In this document: positions 1 to 7,150 of the stretch, piece after piece
Numbering within the stretch: position 1 is the stretch's first letter
How the letters are laid out: every line of letters starts with the position of its first letter
DNA from: Moritella viscosa
GTDB taxonomy: Bacteria > Pseudomonadota > Gammaproteobacteria > Enterobacterales > Moritellaceae
DNA: 64,000 nt
NCBI GenBank assembly: GCA_000953735.1
Contig: LN554852.1
Span: 1,747,846-1,811,845 of the forward strand
Direction of reading: 5' to 3'
Made by a program: the position numbers and the translations under genes
Notes under the pieces: model-generated
What the model was told of the DNA's origin: nothing
Seen by the model: only the letters and a program-made list of their open reading frames with translations
Databases searched by the model: none

Positions 1-11
1 AAAAACCTAAT

Positions 12-860
12 ATGGGATTCATGACTGATACTGGCTGGCATCAACTCACGAACAGATCTGCCGCAGATTATCGTATCGGTCACCTGTTTGTTGGCAAAGA
101 TGCTATCGCGTTGCACCGAACATTATCAGCAGCAGTCAAAAATATTAAAGAGATGCCGTGTAAATACATCACCTTGCCTAACAGTGAAATAACGGTATTT
201 GAAGTCGAGAGCAAAACAGTACAAGCCAAAGACAGCCTGTTTTTAGATATGGCGTCTTTATCTCAATGGGGTGAACTGTCATTACCTGAAACTGTGTGGC
301 AGGCATTCAATCGTTTCTCTTGTTGGATTGAACCCGTACTTGTCAGTGAGTGGATGAAAACTATGAAGGGTTATCAGGGTAACAAAAGCCCTGAACAGCA
401 ATTCGCAATCGTTAATTCATTAGATTGGTTAGAGGCTAAGCGTTCAACAGTCGAGAGTCGTGAACGTTTTAAGCTGTTACAGCAGGTACAAAGTCAACAA
501 TGTGTGTGGTCTGGTAAGGTTTTAAAACAAAAATTTGCAATAGATCACTGCATGCCATTTTCACGTTGGCCGAATAACGATTTGTGGAATCTATTACCGA
601 GTGATAGTGACGTGAATAGCAAAAAAAGCGATAGTTTACCCACAGCTAGAAAGCTCAAAGACGCTAAACCACGTATTATAGATTGGTGGCAACAAGCTTG
701 GATAGATGATGACATACAATCAACACGATTTTTTGCCGAAGCTAATATTGCTTTGCCGGGGCTAACTATTAACAACACGTCTATTGATGATCTTTTTGAA
801 GCGCTGGAATTACAACGCGGGCGATTAAAAGAAATGCAGCAGTTGAGGGAGTGGGGGTAG
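12..860 (+). CDS. HNH endonuclease family protein, possibly 5'-truncated by window edge
   Basis: A 282-residue protein with an HNH-type nuclease region near residues 164-210. The visible motif is Cys164-Val-Trp-Ser-Gly, then Asp178-His179, an Asn-Asn/Asn-Leu segment around 188-193, and a closing Asn202-x-Lys-Lys-Ser-Asp. This order fits the beta-beta-alpha metal nuclease fold, in which the histidine activates water and the later Asn and Lys/His residues hold the metal and phosphate. The N-terminal 150 residues match no family I recognise. The frame stays open to base 3, so the true start may lie before the window. HNH proteins of this kind are common in defence islands, and the viperin cassette 2 kb downstream agrees with that. 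The substrate, and whether this is a restriction, homing or stand-alone nuclease, cannot be read from the sequence. Confidence 0.72.
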   Translation: MGFMTDTGWHQLTNRSAADYRIGHLFVGKDAIALHRTLSAAVKNIKEMPCKYITLPNSEITVFEVESKTVQAKDSLFLDMASLSQWGELSLPETVWQAFNRFSCWIEPVLVSEWMKTMKGYQGNKSPEQQFAIVNSLDWLEAKRSTVESRERFKLLQQVQSQQCVWSGKVLKQKFAIDHCMPFSRWPNNDLWNLLPSDSDVNSKKSDSLPTARKLKDAKPRIIDWWQQAWIDDDIQSTRFFAEANIALPGLTINNTSIDDLFEALELQRGRLKEMQQLREWG

Positions 861-992
861 TAGTAATTATCGGGTTAAAGTGTGCGATATGCCTTATAGG
901 GTATAAAAACTGTTATAAAAATAGTGGTTGAATATAAAGTGTTTTTCTAATGTGATATTATTCAATGACTTATTATTTACACTGGAACAATA

Positions 993-1682
993 ATGGAAAC
1001 CTTACAACCTGTCAATGACGATGGAAATAGTTTAAAAACATCAACTACAACCTCTGAAAGTAAAGACAAAATAGAACCAGAAATTACATCAGAGCCCCAA
1101 AATATTACCAAACCTGAATTTATCCCTAGGGAAATTGAATTCCTTAATTGGCATCGTGGCAAGCTTAGACTATGTGATCCTAAAGGTGTATATAAATTCA
1201 GGCATATCAAACCAACGTTATTTCAATCATTTCTTCAGCTCATAACGATGCTGATATCATCAGCCAGTTTGTTCTACTGTTACTATTTAACTTACACGGA
1301 ACCGAAATTTTTAATTGCCGGTGTGGGTGAGGTGTCAAGTCTGACCTGGGTTGATGTCCTTGCGTTTATCGCTATTGCCGTGATCATTGTCACCGCATTG
1401 AAAAATCTTGGTATACAGTTAAAACAACATTACTTGAAATCGTATTTACTGGCGATGTTTTCTAACTCTTTAAATCGAGTTATATTGAATAATGTACGTA
1501 TTTTTATTCTTATAGGGGTGGGTATTGTTGTGGGCATTCAAGATCCAACATATGAAACGATAGATTTAGAGTTTCTTAATGAAGGCGTTATTGCTGATAT
1601 TTTTTCCGCATTATATTCATTACTTACAGTCATTATAACTTTCCGTGCATTTCGGTTTTGTCGCAAGGAACTAGCAGAATGA
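993..1682 (+). CDS. Multi-pass inner-membrane protein of unknown function
   Basis: I do not recognise this 229-residue protein. The first 55 residues are hydrophilic and rich in Ser, Thr, Glu and Lys, followed by a basic stretch. Four hydrophobic segments then appear near residues 75-97, 112-136, 160-177 and 195-215, so it is probably a polytopic membrane protein with a cytoplasmic N-terminus. GGAACA a few bases before the ATG could serve as ribosome-binding site. Its stop overlaps the next start (ATGA), so it is translationally coupled to the small exported protein that follows. It sits between an HNH nuclease and a viperin cassette, and a role in the island is possible but unsupported by any motif. 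Confidence 0.6.
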   Translation: METLQPVNDDGNSLKTSTTTSESKDKIEPEITSEPQNITKPEFIPREIEFLNWHRGKLRLCDPKGVYKFRHIKPTLFQSFLQLITMLISSASLFYCYYLTYTEPKFLIAGVGEVSSLTWVDVLAFIAIAVIIVTALKNLGIQLKQHYLKSYLLAMFSNSLNRVILNNVRIFILIGVGIVVGIQDPTYETIDLEFLNEGVIADIFSALYSLLTVIITFRAFRFCRKELAE

Positions 1683-1984
1683 GACTGCTATTTATCATAT
1701 TATCCTTAGTATTGTCGCTGAACTGTATGGCTAGTGCATCAGTGCCCTCAAAATATAAGGATATTGCCAGTCAAGTAAATCGTATTGATCTAATTATGTT
1801 TGATAAAGCGGAACTTATGGAACTAGGTACATGCGTTGGTGTTGAGTTAGCAAAACATAACAAGCTTGAAAATTTGTCAGAAGCCTGTGATGAGGTGGTT
1901 GAAGATAGAATAAATCCTTTGGGTATGCTTAGTTTAAGCAAAAAAGAGGCTGTTCAAATGGGGCAAGAGCTGTTAATACATTGA
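1679..1984 (+). CDS. Small exported protein, unknown function
   Basis: The start at 1679 overlaps the upstream stop codon by an ATGA junction. Starting there puts a clean signal peptide first: basic Met-Arg, a leucine/isoleucine-rich core, and an Ala-Ser-Ala type cleavage region around residues 18-21. The mature part is about 80 residues, acidic and helical in character, with two cysteines (Thr-Cys-Val and Ala-Cys-Asp) that could form one disulphide. No known domain is recognised. Coupling with the preceding membrane protein suggests the two act together at the inner membrane and periplasm. Confidence 0.6.
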   Translation: MRLLFIILSLVLSLNCMASASVPSKYKDIASQVNRIDLIMFDKAELMELGTCVGVELAKHNKLENLSEACDEVVEDRINPLGMLSLSKKEAVQMGQELLIH

Positions 1985-2048
1985 GAGAGAGTGGGAAAAT
2001 ACTCTCTTCTCGCGAAGCTATTCGTGACGTATTGTGTAAGGTATCACG

Positions 2049-2804
2049 ATGATAACGCCAACAAATTCATCAACCGAAACTCGTTCAATTAATGAGTGTG
2101 CCAAACATTTTCTAAAGCTTGTGAACAAACCATTGCCGACAAAACTACACAGTGCTTTAAATACTGTTTTTACCAAGCCAAGGGATGATGACAAACCTGA
2201 AATAAAGGCTTTCAGAAAGCGAGTTATTGTTACGGTAAAAGGCTATGGTAATGATCATTATCAAATTATGAGCGGGAAGGCTAATGCGATCTATAATGCT
2301 CTGTGTTTGATCGCGATTGTCGGTGTAGGGCCAACGAAAAAAATTTTTCAGTATGCAGTACAAACACCGAAGAAAACCAATGTGTTGACCCGGCTTGAAC
2401 AGAATCCGGAGCAAGCGTTGATCTTTTTTTGTCTTGGAGTTCAATCATCCAATCTTGCCAGTATAGAAGCACTGTTATTGTCTGATAATTTTGATCTGTT
2501 TAGTCAAAAATTACCGTCTCCTTTTAGCGTAGATGATAATGATCAGTATAACTTAACGCCGATGCTCGCTTTTTTTGATAAAAAGATTCCCTGGCCGGAT
2601 TATGTTGCTGATTACCAATGTGCAGCGGCAAGCTATGAAAAGAAAGCATTTGATCTCGCCAAGTTGCAACTTGCGGCTCTGAAAGAGAAGGCTGTAATCC
2701 CCTTACCCGTCGTTACGGCGTTAAGTCGTAGGATTGCTGCTAATGAAAAAGAGGCTGATGAGGCGTTTACCTATATACAGTCATTATTAAACTCTTCATT
2801 ATAA
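2049..2804 (+). CDS. Hypothetical cytoplasmic protein, 251 residues
   Basis: I do not recognise this protein. It has no signal peptide. A hydrophobic segment around residues 80-95 (Ala-Leu-Cys-Leu-Ile-Ala-Ile-Val-Gly-Val-Gly) is too short for a confident membrane helix. The second half is alpha-helical, rich in Ala, Leu and Lys, and could be a repeat-type scaffold. A short inverted repeat (AGAGAGT...ACTCTCT, 1986-2007) precedes it. The gene ends 65 bp before the viperin gene, and the gap holds two inverted repeats, so it may or may not share that transcript. It is a candidate accessory member of the cassette. Confidence 0.55.
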   Translation: MITPTNSSTETRSINECAKHFLKLVNKPLPTKLHSALNTVFTKPRDDDKPEIKAFRKRVIVTVKGYGNDHYQIMSGKANAIYNALCLIAIVGVGPTKKIFQYAVQTPKKTNVLTRLEQNPEQALIFFCLGVQSSNLASIEALLLSDNFDLFSQKLPSPFSVDDNDQYNLTPMLAFFDKKIPWPDYVADYQCAAASYEKKAFDLAKLQLAALKEKAVIPLPVVTALSRRIAANEKEADEAFTYIQSLLNSSL

Positions 2805-2815
2805 AATAATGCTTT

Positions 2816-2832
2816 ATTGTTCCCGGAACAAT
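2816..2832. promoter_or_regulatory. 17-bp perfect palindrome upstream of viperin
   Basis: ATTGTTCC and GGAACAAT arms flank one central C. The arms are perfect and almost touch, which suits a dimeric repressor site better than an RNA stem. It lies between the stop of the upstream gene and the viperin start and could control the cassette. No cognate regulator was identified in the window. Confidence 0.4.
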
Positions 2833-2838
2833 ATCATG

Positions 2839-2867
2839 ATAACTCCTGTTAACTAAACAGGAGTTAT
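2839..2867 (+). promoter_or_regulatory. 12-bp hairpin sequestering the viperin ribosome-binding site
   Basis: ATAACTCCTGTT (2839-2850) and AACAGGAGTTAT (2856-2867) are perfect reverse complements with a 5-nt loop. The only good Shine-Dalgarno, AGGAG at 2859-2863, lies wholly in the 3' arm, seven bases before the ATG at 2870. Folded RNA would hide it, so translation of the viperin is probably gated. With few uridines after it, it is a poor intrinsic terminator. A DNA operator is the alternative reading. Confidence 0.6.
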
Positions 2868-2869
2868 TT

Positions 2870-4027
2870 ATGAAAACATTTACCCCGTTAAATGAATTAG
2901 TCATCAACTACCATATCACTGAGGCCTGCAATTACGCTTGCAAGTTCTGTTATGCAAAATGGAATAAGCCTAATGAGTTACACAGTCAAAACGATCAGGC
3001 TGAGCAATTATTACAGCAGCTAGCTGATTTTTTTATCAAAAATAGGGATAACCTAGTCCAGCAACAAATGCCTTACCGTAACGTTCGGCTTAATTTAGCT
3101 GGTGGCGAACCGCTTATCTTAAAGCAGCGCTTTGCTGAAATAGCTAATAAAGCGGTTGAGTTGGGTTTTAATTTGTCCTTGATCACCAACGGGCACTACC
3201 TCACCAATGAATTTATCGATAACTATGCCAGCTTGTTTTCGATGATTGGGATCAGTTTCGACAGTCAGTTCAGTTTGGGCCGTATTCAAATAGACCGTGT
3301 TGATCGTAAAGGATATTCGCTGACCAACAGAGAGCTGCTCAGTAAAGTTGCGCGATTACGTGCCGTTAATCCTGCGATTAAAATTAAAATTAATACAGTC
3401 GTTAATTCGGTAAATCAAGATGAAAATTTTAACCAACTTATTACCCAAATAGCACCATATAAATGGAAAGTATTGAGAGTACTTCCAGTACTTAATTATA
3501 ATTTAACCATAAGCAAAGCCCAGTTTGGTGCTTTCGTTACACGCCACAGCAAACTACAACAACTAATGTCAGTAGAAGATAACCAGAGCATGATTAATTC
3601 ATATTTAATGCTCGATCCTAAGGGGCGTTTTTACAAAAATAAAATGGTAGATGGTGATTATCAATACAGCGATTGTCTTCTTGAAGGCGGCGTCAAAGCT
3701 GCACTCATACAAGTGAACACGAATTGGCAGCGTTTTGCACAGCGTTATCAAACAGAGAGCAAATCATTTTTTCGAAAAGCTAACAAAATAAAGTTATTAC
3801 CTGATTTTCTACAGATAAAAAGTGCGGGAGTTGCAACAAAGTTAGCTGAAGGTATTCATCCCCAATCGCTAGGAGCAAAGAAGATCCGCTGCTTGCCTAA
3901 ACTGTACCGTATCCGCATTAGCTATAGCTACCGCGTGCTTATTGGTTTGGAAGATAACCACTGGACGTCATTGGGTCTTTATTCCCGTCAAAGCTTTACC
4001 ACCTTATTAAATCGTCGAAGGCGCTAG
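2870..4027 (+). CDS. Prokaryotic viperin (radical SAM ddhNTP synthase) with C-terminal RelE/ParE-like domain
   Basis: Residues 8-293 match the viperin family throughout. They include Asn-Tyr-His-Ile-Thr before the radical SAM cysteines C20-x3-C24-x2-C27, Ala-Gly-Gly-Glu-Pro at 77-81, Thr-Asn-Gly at 106-108, Ile-Ser-Phe-Asp-Ser at 128-132, Lys-Ile-Asn-Thr-Val-Val-Asn at 173-179, Trp-Lys-Val-Leu at 199-202 and Ser-Tyr-Leu-Met-Leu-Asp at 244-249. The last two blocks are typical of viperins rather than other radical SAM enzymes. Known viperins turn CTP, and in bacteria also UTP or GTP, into 3'-deoxy-3',4'-didehydro nucleotides that stop viral RNA synthesis. Residues 299-385 form an extra domain resembling RelE/ParE toxins, with Leu-Tyr-Arg-Ile-Arg-Ile-Ser and Tyr-Arg-Val-Leu-Ile in its centre. 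The protein is about 80 residues longer than usual. The viperin call is strong; the toxin-fold call is inference from pattern. Confidence 0.88.
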   Translation: MKTFTPLNELVINYHITEACNYACKFCYAKWNKPNELHSQNDQAEQLLQQLADFFIKNRDNLVQQQMPYRNVRLNLAGGEPLILKQRFAEIANKAVELGFNLSLITNGHYLTNEFIDNYASLFSMIGISFDSQFSLGRIQIDRVDRKGYSLTNRELLSKVARLRAVNPAIKIKINTVVNSVNQDENFNQLITQIAPYKWKVLRVLPVLNYNLTISKAQFGAFVTRHSKLQQLMSVEDNQSMINSYLMLDPKGRFYKNKMVDGDYQYSDCLLEGGVKAALIQVNTNWQRFAQRYQTESKSFFRKANKIKLLPDFLQIKSAGVATKLAEGIHPQSLGAKKIRCLPKLYRIRISYSYRVLIGLEDNHWTSLGLYSRQSFTTLLNRRRR

Positions 4028-4076
4028 TCATAAGGACTGCGCACTTTTAATTTAACAAACAATAAGGAAATACAAA

Positions 4077-4214
4077 ATGACTAAAAAAATCAAACCTCAA
4101 GACAATGCTGCGAATCAACCAAATGCAAACAAGGGTTCTTCTGGTACGAACCGCCAATACGATCAAGCCCAAGGTAACCGTGGTAAGCAAATACAGCAAA
4201 AAAATAAAAAGTAG
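4077..4214 (+). CDS. 45-residue basic, Gln/Asn-rich small protein
   Basis: ATG at 4077 follows an AAGGAAA ribosome-binding site. The product starts Met-Thr-Lys-Lys-Ile-Lys and is rich in Gln, Asn, Lys and Gly, with no hydrophobic core and so probably disordered. It lies 49 bp after the viperin stop and is followed by a strong hairpin. Small Asn/Gln/Lys-rich proteins of this look occur in marine gammaproteobacteria, but I know no function. It may be part of the cassette or an independent gene caught between cassette members. Confidence 0.6.
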   Translation: MTKKIKPQDNAANQPNANKGSSGTNRQYDQAQGNRGKQIQQKNKK

Positions 4215-4237
4215 TGTTAATTAACAATAAATAGGAA

Positions 4238-4264
4238 AAGTGCTCATAGCAAATATGAGCACTT
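4238..4264 (+). terminator. Strong hairpin between the small ORF and the second radical SAM gene
   Basis: AAGTGCTCATA and TATGAGCACTT form a perfect 11-bp stem with a 5-nt loop, followed by AATTTATT. The short uridine content makes it a weak terminator or an attenuator or processing site that could lower expression of the downstream genes relative to viperin. Confidence 0.5.
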
Positions 4265-4289
4265 AATTTATTACGATGGAATTCAAGAC

Positions 4290-5537
4290 ATGAACAAAAT
4301 TAAACTCGCTTTATTAGTGACCTTTGATTTCACTCAAAGAGGAAAAAGCGGAACCGGATTTGCGGCCGGCAGCTTATTATCAGCCTGCTGTAGTCACGAG
4401 CAGTATGGGAAACAGTTTACTATTGAGCATTTAGCCATACCTATGTCGACTGTTGCTAAAGAACGATTATCAGTAGCAAAGATTGTCGATGAGATCCGTC
4501 AATCTATACCTCTTGCTAACTTAGATAGTCTGGCATTGGCTTGTTATGTTTGGAGTTCATCACTTATTGAACCCATTATTAAATTATGCCGAGAGTATGG
4601 GTTTAAAGGAAAAGTGATACTTGGTGGTTACCAAATTAACAGTAAAAGTTGTCGAGAGCTTTATCCTAACGGTGACTTCTATATTCCCGGATACGCTGAA
4701 GCATCATTACCGGAAGCTATCCTTGACGAATATTCGATTTCGAGTCGAATTGTCGATGTCCCTGTTAACTTTGAAAAATTGGCATCCCCTTATTTAGATG
4801 GCAGCTTAATGCTAGATCAAGGACAAGATATGATCCATTGGGAAACACGTCGAGGTTGTGTCTTCAAATGTAACTTCTGTGCTCACCGAGACCTTAAAAA
4901 TAAAAAGGTACATCTACTTGGTATGGATAAAATAAAGCAAGAGCTAGACCTGTTTAAACGAAAAGACATTAAGAAAATTAATGTACTTGATCCGATTTTC
5001 AATAATGAAACAAATCATAAAGAGATCCTTAAATACGCGATTGAAATCGACCTAACTGCATTGTTGTCATTACAGGTGCGTTTCGAGCGGATCAATGAAG
5101 AATTTCTCGAACTTTGTTCACAGCTGAATGTTCATTTGGAGTTTGGCTTACAAACTGCTGTGAAAAGTGAATCCCAAATTATTGAAAGGGCAAATAACAT
5201 GAATAAAGTAGATAAGAGCATTGCCTTAATACAGCAATGGCAGCAGCCTTTTGAAGTCAGCCTGATTTACGGATTACCGGGTCAGACGGTCGACAGCTTT
5301 CAATACAGCATTGAATATTTACAGCAAAGAGGTGTAACTATTATTAAAGCTTTTCCGTTGATGTTACTCGAAGGCACTCAGTTATTTGAAGATAAGAACA
5401 AGTTTAATGTAACCGAAGATCTTATTGATGATAGTGGTATTCCACATGTAGTAGCTTGCGATAGTTTCACCCGTGGTGAATGGAAACTGATGCATCAATA
5501 TGCCCAAGATTTATCTATATCAGAGGACGCTGCATAA
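4290..5537 (+). CDS. Radical SAM protein with B12-binding-like N-terminal domain
   Basis: Residues 190-197 carry the [4Fe-4S] motif C190-x3-C194-x2-C197 in the context Arg-Arg-Gly-Cys-Val-Phe-Lys-Cys-Asn-Phe-Cys-Ala-His. The barrel continues with Glu-Phe-Gly-Leu-Gln (strand 4) and Tyr-Gly-Leu-Pro-Gly-Gln-Thr near 310, as in B12-radical SAM and MiaB/Elp3-like enzymes. Residues 75-145 look like the Rossmann part of a cobalamin-binding domain (Gly-Lys-Val-Ile-Leu-Gly-Gly-Tyr), but the classical Asp-x-His-x-x-Gly cobalamin motif is not evident. The substrate is unknown. It ends one base into the nucleotide kinase gene (TAATG), so the two are translationally coupled. A maturation step on the viperin product or modification of an RNA or nucleotide is a reasonable hypothesis, not shown. 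Confidence 0.8.
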   Translation: MNKIKLALLVTFDFTQRGKSGTGFAAGSLLSACCSHEQYGKQFTIEHLAIPMSTVAKERLSVAKIVDEIRQSIPLANLDSLALACYVWSSSLIEPIIKLCREYGFKGKVILGGYQINSKSCRELYPNGDFYIPGYAEASLPEAILDEYSISSRIVDVPVNFEKLASPYLDGSLMLDQGQDMIHWETRRGCVFKCNFCAHRDLKNKKVHLLGMDKIKQELDLFKRKDIKKINVLDPIFNNETNHKEILKYAIEIDLTALLSLQVRFERINEEFLELCSQLNVHLEFGLQTAVKSESQIIERANNMNKVDKSIALIQQWQQPFEVSLIYGLPGQTVDSFQYSIEYLQQRGVTIIKAFPLMLLEGTQLFEDKNKFNVTEDLIDDSGIPHVVACDSFTRGEWKLMHQYAQDLSISEDAA

Positions 5538-6121
5538 TGTTTATCGTAATAGAAGGACTTGATGGCGTAGGTAAATCAACGATCACGAAGGCGTTAGCTA
5601 CAGCGATTGATGCCGTGGTGCTAACAACACCTGGAGATAATTTTAAAGGCATACGTGATCAGTTAGAGGTTATTTATCAGGACAACCATCAGGCAAGACA
5701 ACTATTTTATATGTCGACTGTAGTTAGCATATCTGAGCAAGTACGTGATCTCATTAGTAAAGGAAAGAATGTTATTGTTGACCGTTATTGGCTATCAACG
5801 CAGGTTTACCATCACTGGAAAAGTGATAATAGTCATTTCGAACTATTGGATGTGGAAAAAACTTTATTGGTACCTGATATTACGTTATACCTTGAATTAT
5901 CCCTAGAGCAACGGAAGAAACGTTTATCTGGCCGTACAGTAAATACTGTGGAAGATAACCTTACTCTGACTGAAACCGTAGATACTGAACTAAACAATCT
6001 ATATGACCAGTATAGCAATGCAAGTATTACTGGACGTTGGCTTCATGTTGATGCTAACGCGACAATTGCTGACATAGTCAAAACAATATGCAATAAACTG
6101 CAAGAATTTGAACAAGGATAG
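5537..6121 (+). CDS. Thymidylate kinase-like nucleoside monophosphate kinase
   Basis: The 194-residue protein begins with a P-loop, Gly-Leu-Asp-Gly-Val-Gly-Lys-Ser-Thr at residues 7-15. It then has the Asp-Arg-Tyr motif of dTMP kinases near residue 87 and a LID-like Leu-Glu-Gln-Arg-Lys-Lys-Arg-Leu segment near 125. Length and order fit the TMPK family. The ATG at 5537 overlaps the upstream stop by one base and has AGAGG before it, so the longer reading from 5480 is unlikely. Vertebrate viperin sits beside CMPK2, also a TMPK-like kinase, and bacterial viperins are known to lie near nucleotide kinases. Here it probably supplies the nucleoside triphosphate used by viperin or phosphorylates its product. 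It is unlikely to be the housekeeping tmk because of this context. Confidence 0.87.
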   Translation: MFIVIEGLDGVGKSTITKALATAIDAVVLTTPGDNFKGIRDQLEVIYQDNHQARQLFYMSTVVSISEQVRDLISKGKNVIVDRYWLSTQVYHHWKSDNSHFELLDVEKTLLVPDITLYLELSLEQRKKRLSGRTVNTVEDNLTLTETVDTELNNLYDQYSNASITGRWLHVDANATIADIVKTICNKLQEFEQG

Positions 6122-6126
6122 TCAAA

Positions 6127-7041
6127 ATGAAAACAGAATTAACGTTTGCGGTACTCGTGGATGCTGAAAATGCCTCACATAATGATTATATGGCGATGTT
6201 AGAGGAAGTTGAAAATTACGGCACTGTCGCGATTAAGTGGGTGTACGCAGATTGGACCGATCCACATCAAAAAGCATGGAAAAACATTTTACACGAAACG
6301 GCATCAAGCCCTAAGCAGCAGTTTCACTATGGTAAGGATGCTGCTGATCATGCACTGATGATGGATGCAATTGAAGTCACTAATAATAACTCGCGTGTTA
6401 ATGCTGTTTGTATCGTATCAAGCGATGGCGGGTTTTATAGTGTCGCACAGCGTATTAGAGAATACGGCATACACGTCATGGCCATTGGTAAGAAAAATAC
6501 TCCAGAACGTTTTAGAAGAGCATGTCACAACTTTGTATTCATCGATAATTTATTTGAAGTTACTCAAAGTAATTATAATGATTTAGATACGCTATTGTTG
6601 AATGCTTACGATCGCTGCGTAGAACGAAATGATCCTGTTTATCTGGGTGATATGGGAAGTATGATTAAGCAAATTAATTCTTCTTTTGATCCTCGAACTG
6701 AGGGTTTTCAGAGTTTGAAGAAACTGATTAAAAGTAGAGACTCGCTCTTTGATATTGTGCAAGAAACCAGTGATCGCTGTTTTATCGCATTGAAATCTAA
6801 AAATACCACAGATAAGACAAATGCATTGAGCGGAAAAGTGCGTAAATGGGAACCAAAGAAAAGATTTGGTTTTATTAAATCGAAGGGTGGGGATTATTAT
6901 TTCAATGCCCGTGAATTACAAAGCAGTGAACGAATGATCAGAGAAGGAATTACGGTCACTTTTAATGTTGCAAACGTTTCTGATGCTAAAGCTAAAAAAG
7001 ACAGCGAAAGTCCATCTGCGTTCAATGTTGTTATTGCTTAG
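6127..7041 (+). CDS. NYN-domain ribonuclease with LOTUS and cold-shock domains
   Basis: Three domains follow in order. Residues 5-145 are a LabA/DUF88-type NYN (PIN-like) domain with the expected acidic residues: Asp12 in Val-Asp-Ala-Glu-Asn, Asp80 in Met-Met-Asp-Ala, and Asp100 in Ser-Ser-Asp-Gly. Residues 150-224 resemble an OST-HTH/LOTUS domain (Asp-Met-Gly-Ser-Met-Ile-Lys-Gln, then Leu-Lys-Lys-Leu). Residues 234-304 form a cold-shock-like OB fold with an RNP1-like Lys-Arg-Phe-Gly-Phe-Ile-Lys-Ser. NYN domains cleave RNA; LOTUS and cold-shock domains bind RNA. The gene starts 5 bp after the kinase stop and is the last gene of the run. An RNA-cleaving effector or RNA-quality partner of the viperin system is inferred. 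Confidence 0.83.
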   Translation: MKTELTFAVLVDAENASHNDYMAMLEEVENYGTVAIKWVYADWTDPHQKAWKNILHETASSPKQQFHYGKDAADHALMMDAIEVTNNNSRVNAVCIVSSDGGFYSVAQRIREYGIHVMAIGKKNTPERFRRACHNFVFIDNLFEVTQSNYNDLDTLLLNAYDRCVERNDPVYLGDMGSMIKQINSSFDPRTEGFQSLKKLIKSRDSLFDIVQETSDRCFIALKSKNTTDKTNALSGKVRKWEPKKRFGFIKSKGGDYYFNARELQSSERMIREGITVTFNVANVSDAKAKKDSESPSAFNVVIA

Positions 7042-7150
7042 GGGGGCATTTTTACTGGGTATCGCTCAATTTAACCCTGTATTCGATATATGATTATGGA
7101 ACTTATATCAGCATTCAGTAATATCATATATAGATTATAAATTATCAGCG

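Noticed and set aside
2847-2861. CTGT-N7-ACAG in the viperin leader as a LexA box
   Set aside because: The LexA spacing needs 8 central bases and this has 7; the bases are explained by the 12-bp stem.
2870-4027. MoaA-type or generic radical SAM maturase instead of viperin
   Set aside because: The Trp-Lys-Val and Ser-Tyr-Leu-x-Leu-Asp blocks, the Asn-Tyr-His start and overall length of the core match viperin; no C-terminal extra cysteines of MoaA are present.
4238-4264. Hairpin as proof of separate operons
   Set aside because: The T tract is weak, so read-through is likely and the genes may still share one transcript.
5537-6121. Housekeeping thymidylate kinase (tmk)
   Set aside because: Not beside holB or the usual partners, and coupled to a radical SAM gene in the viperin cassette; the function is probably specialised.
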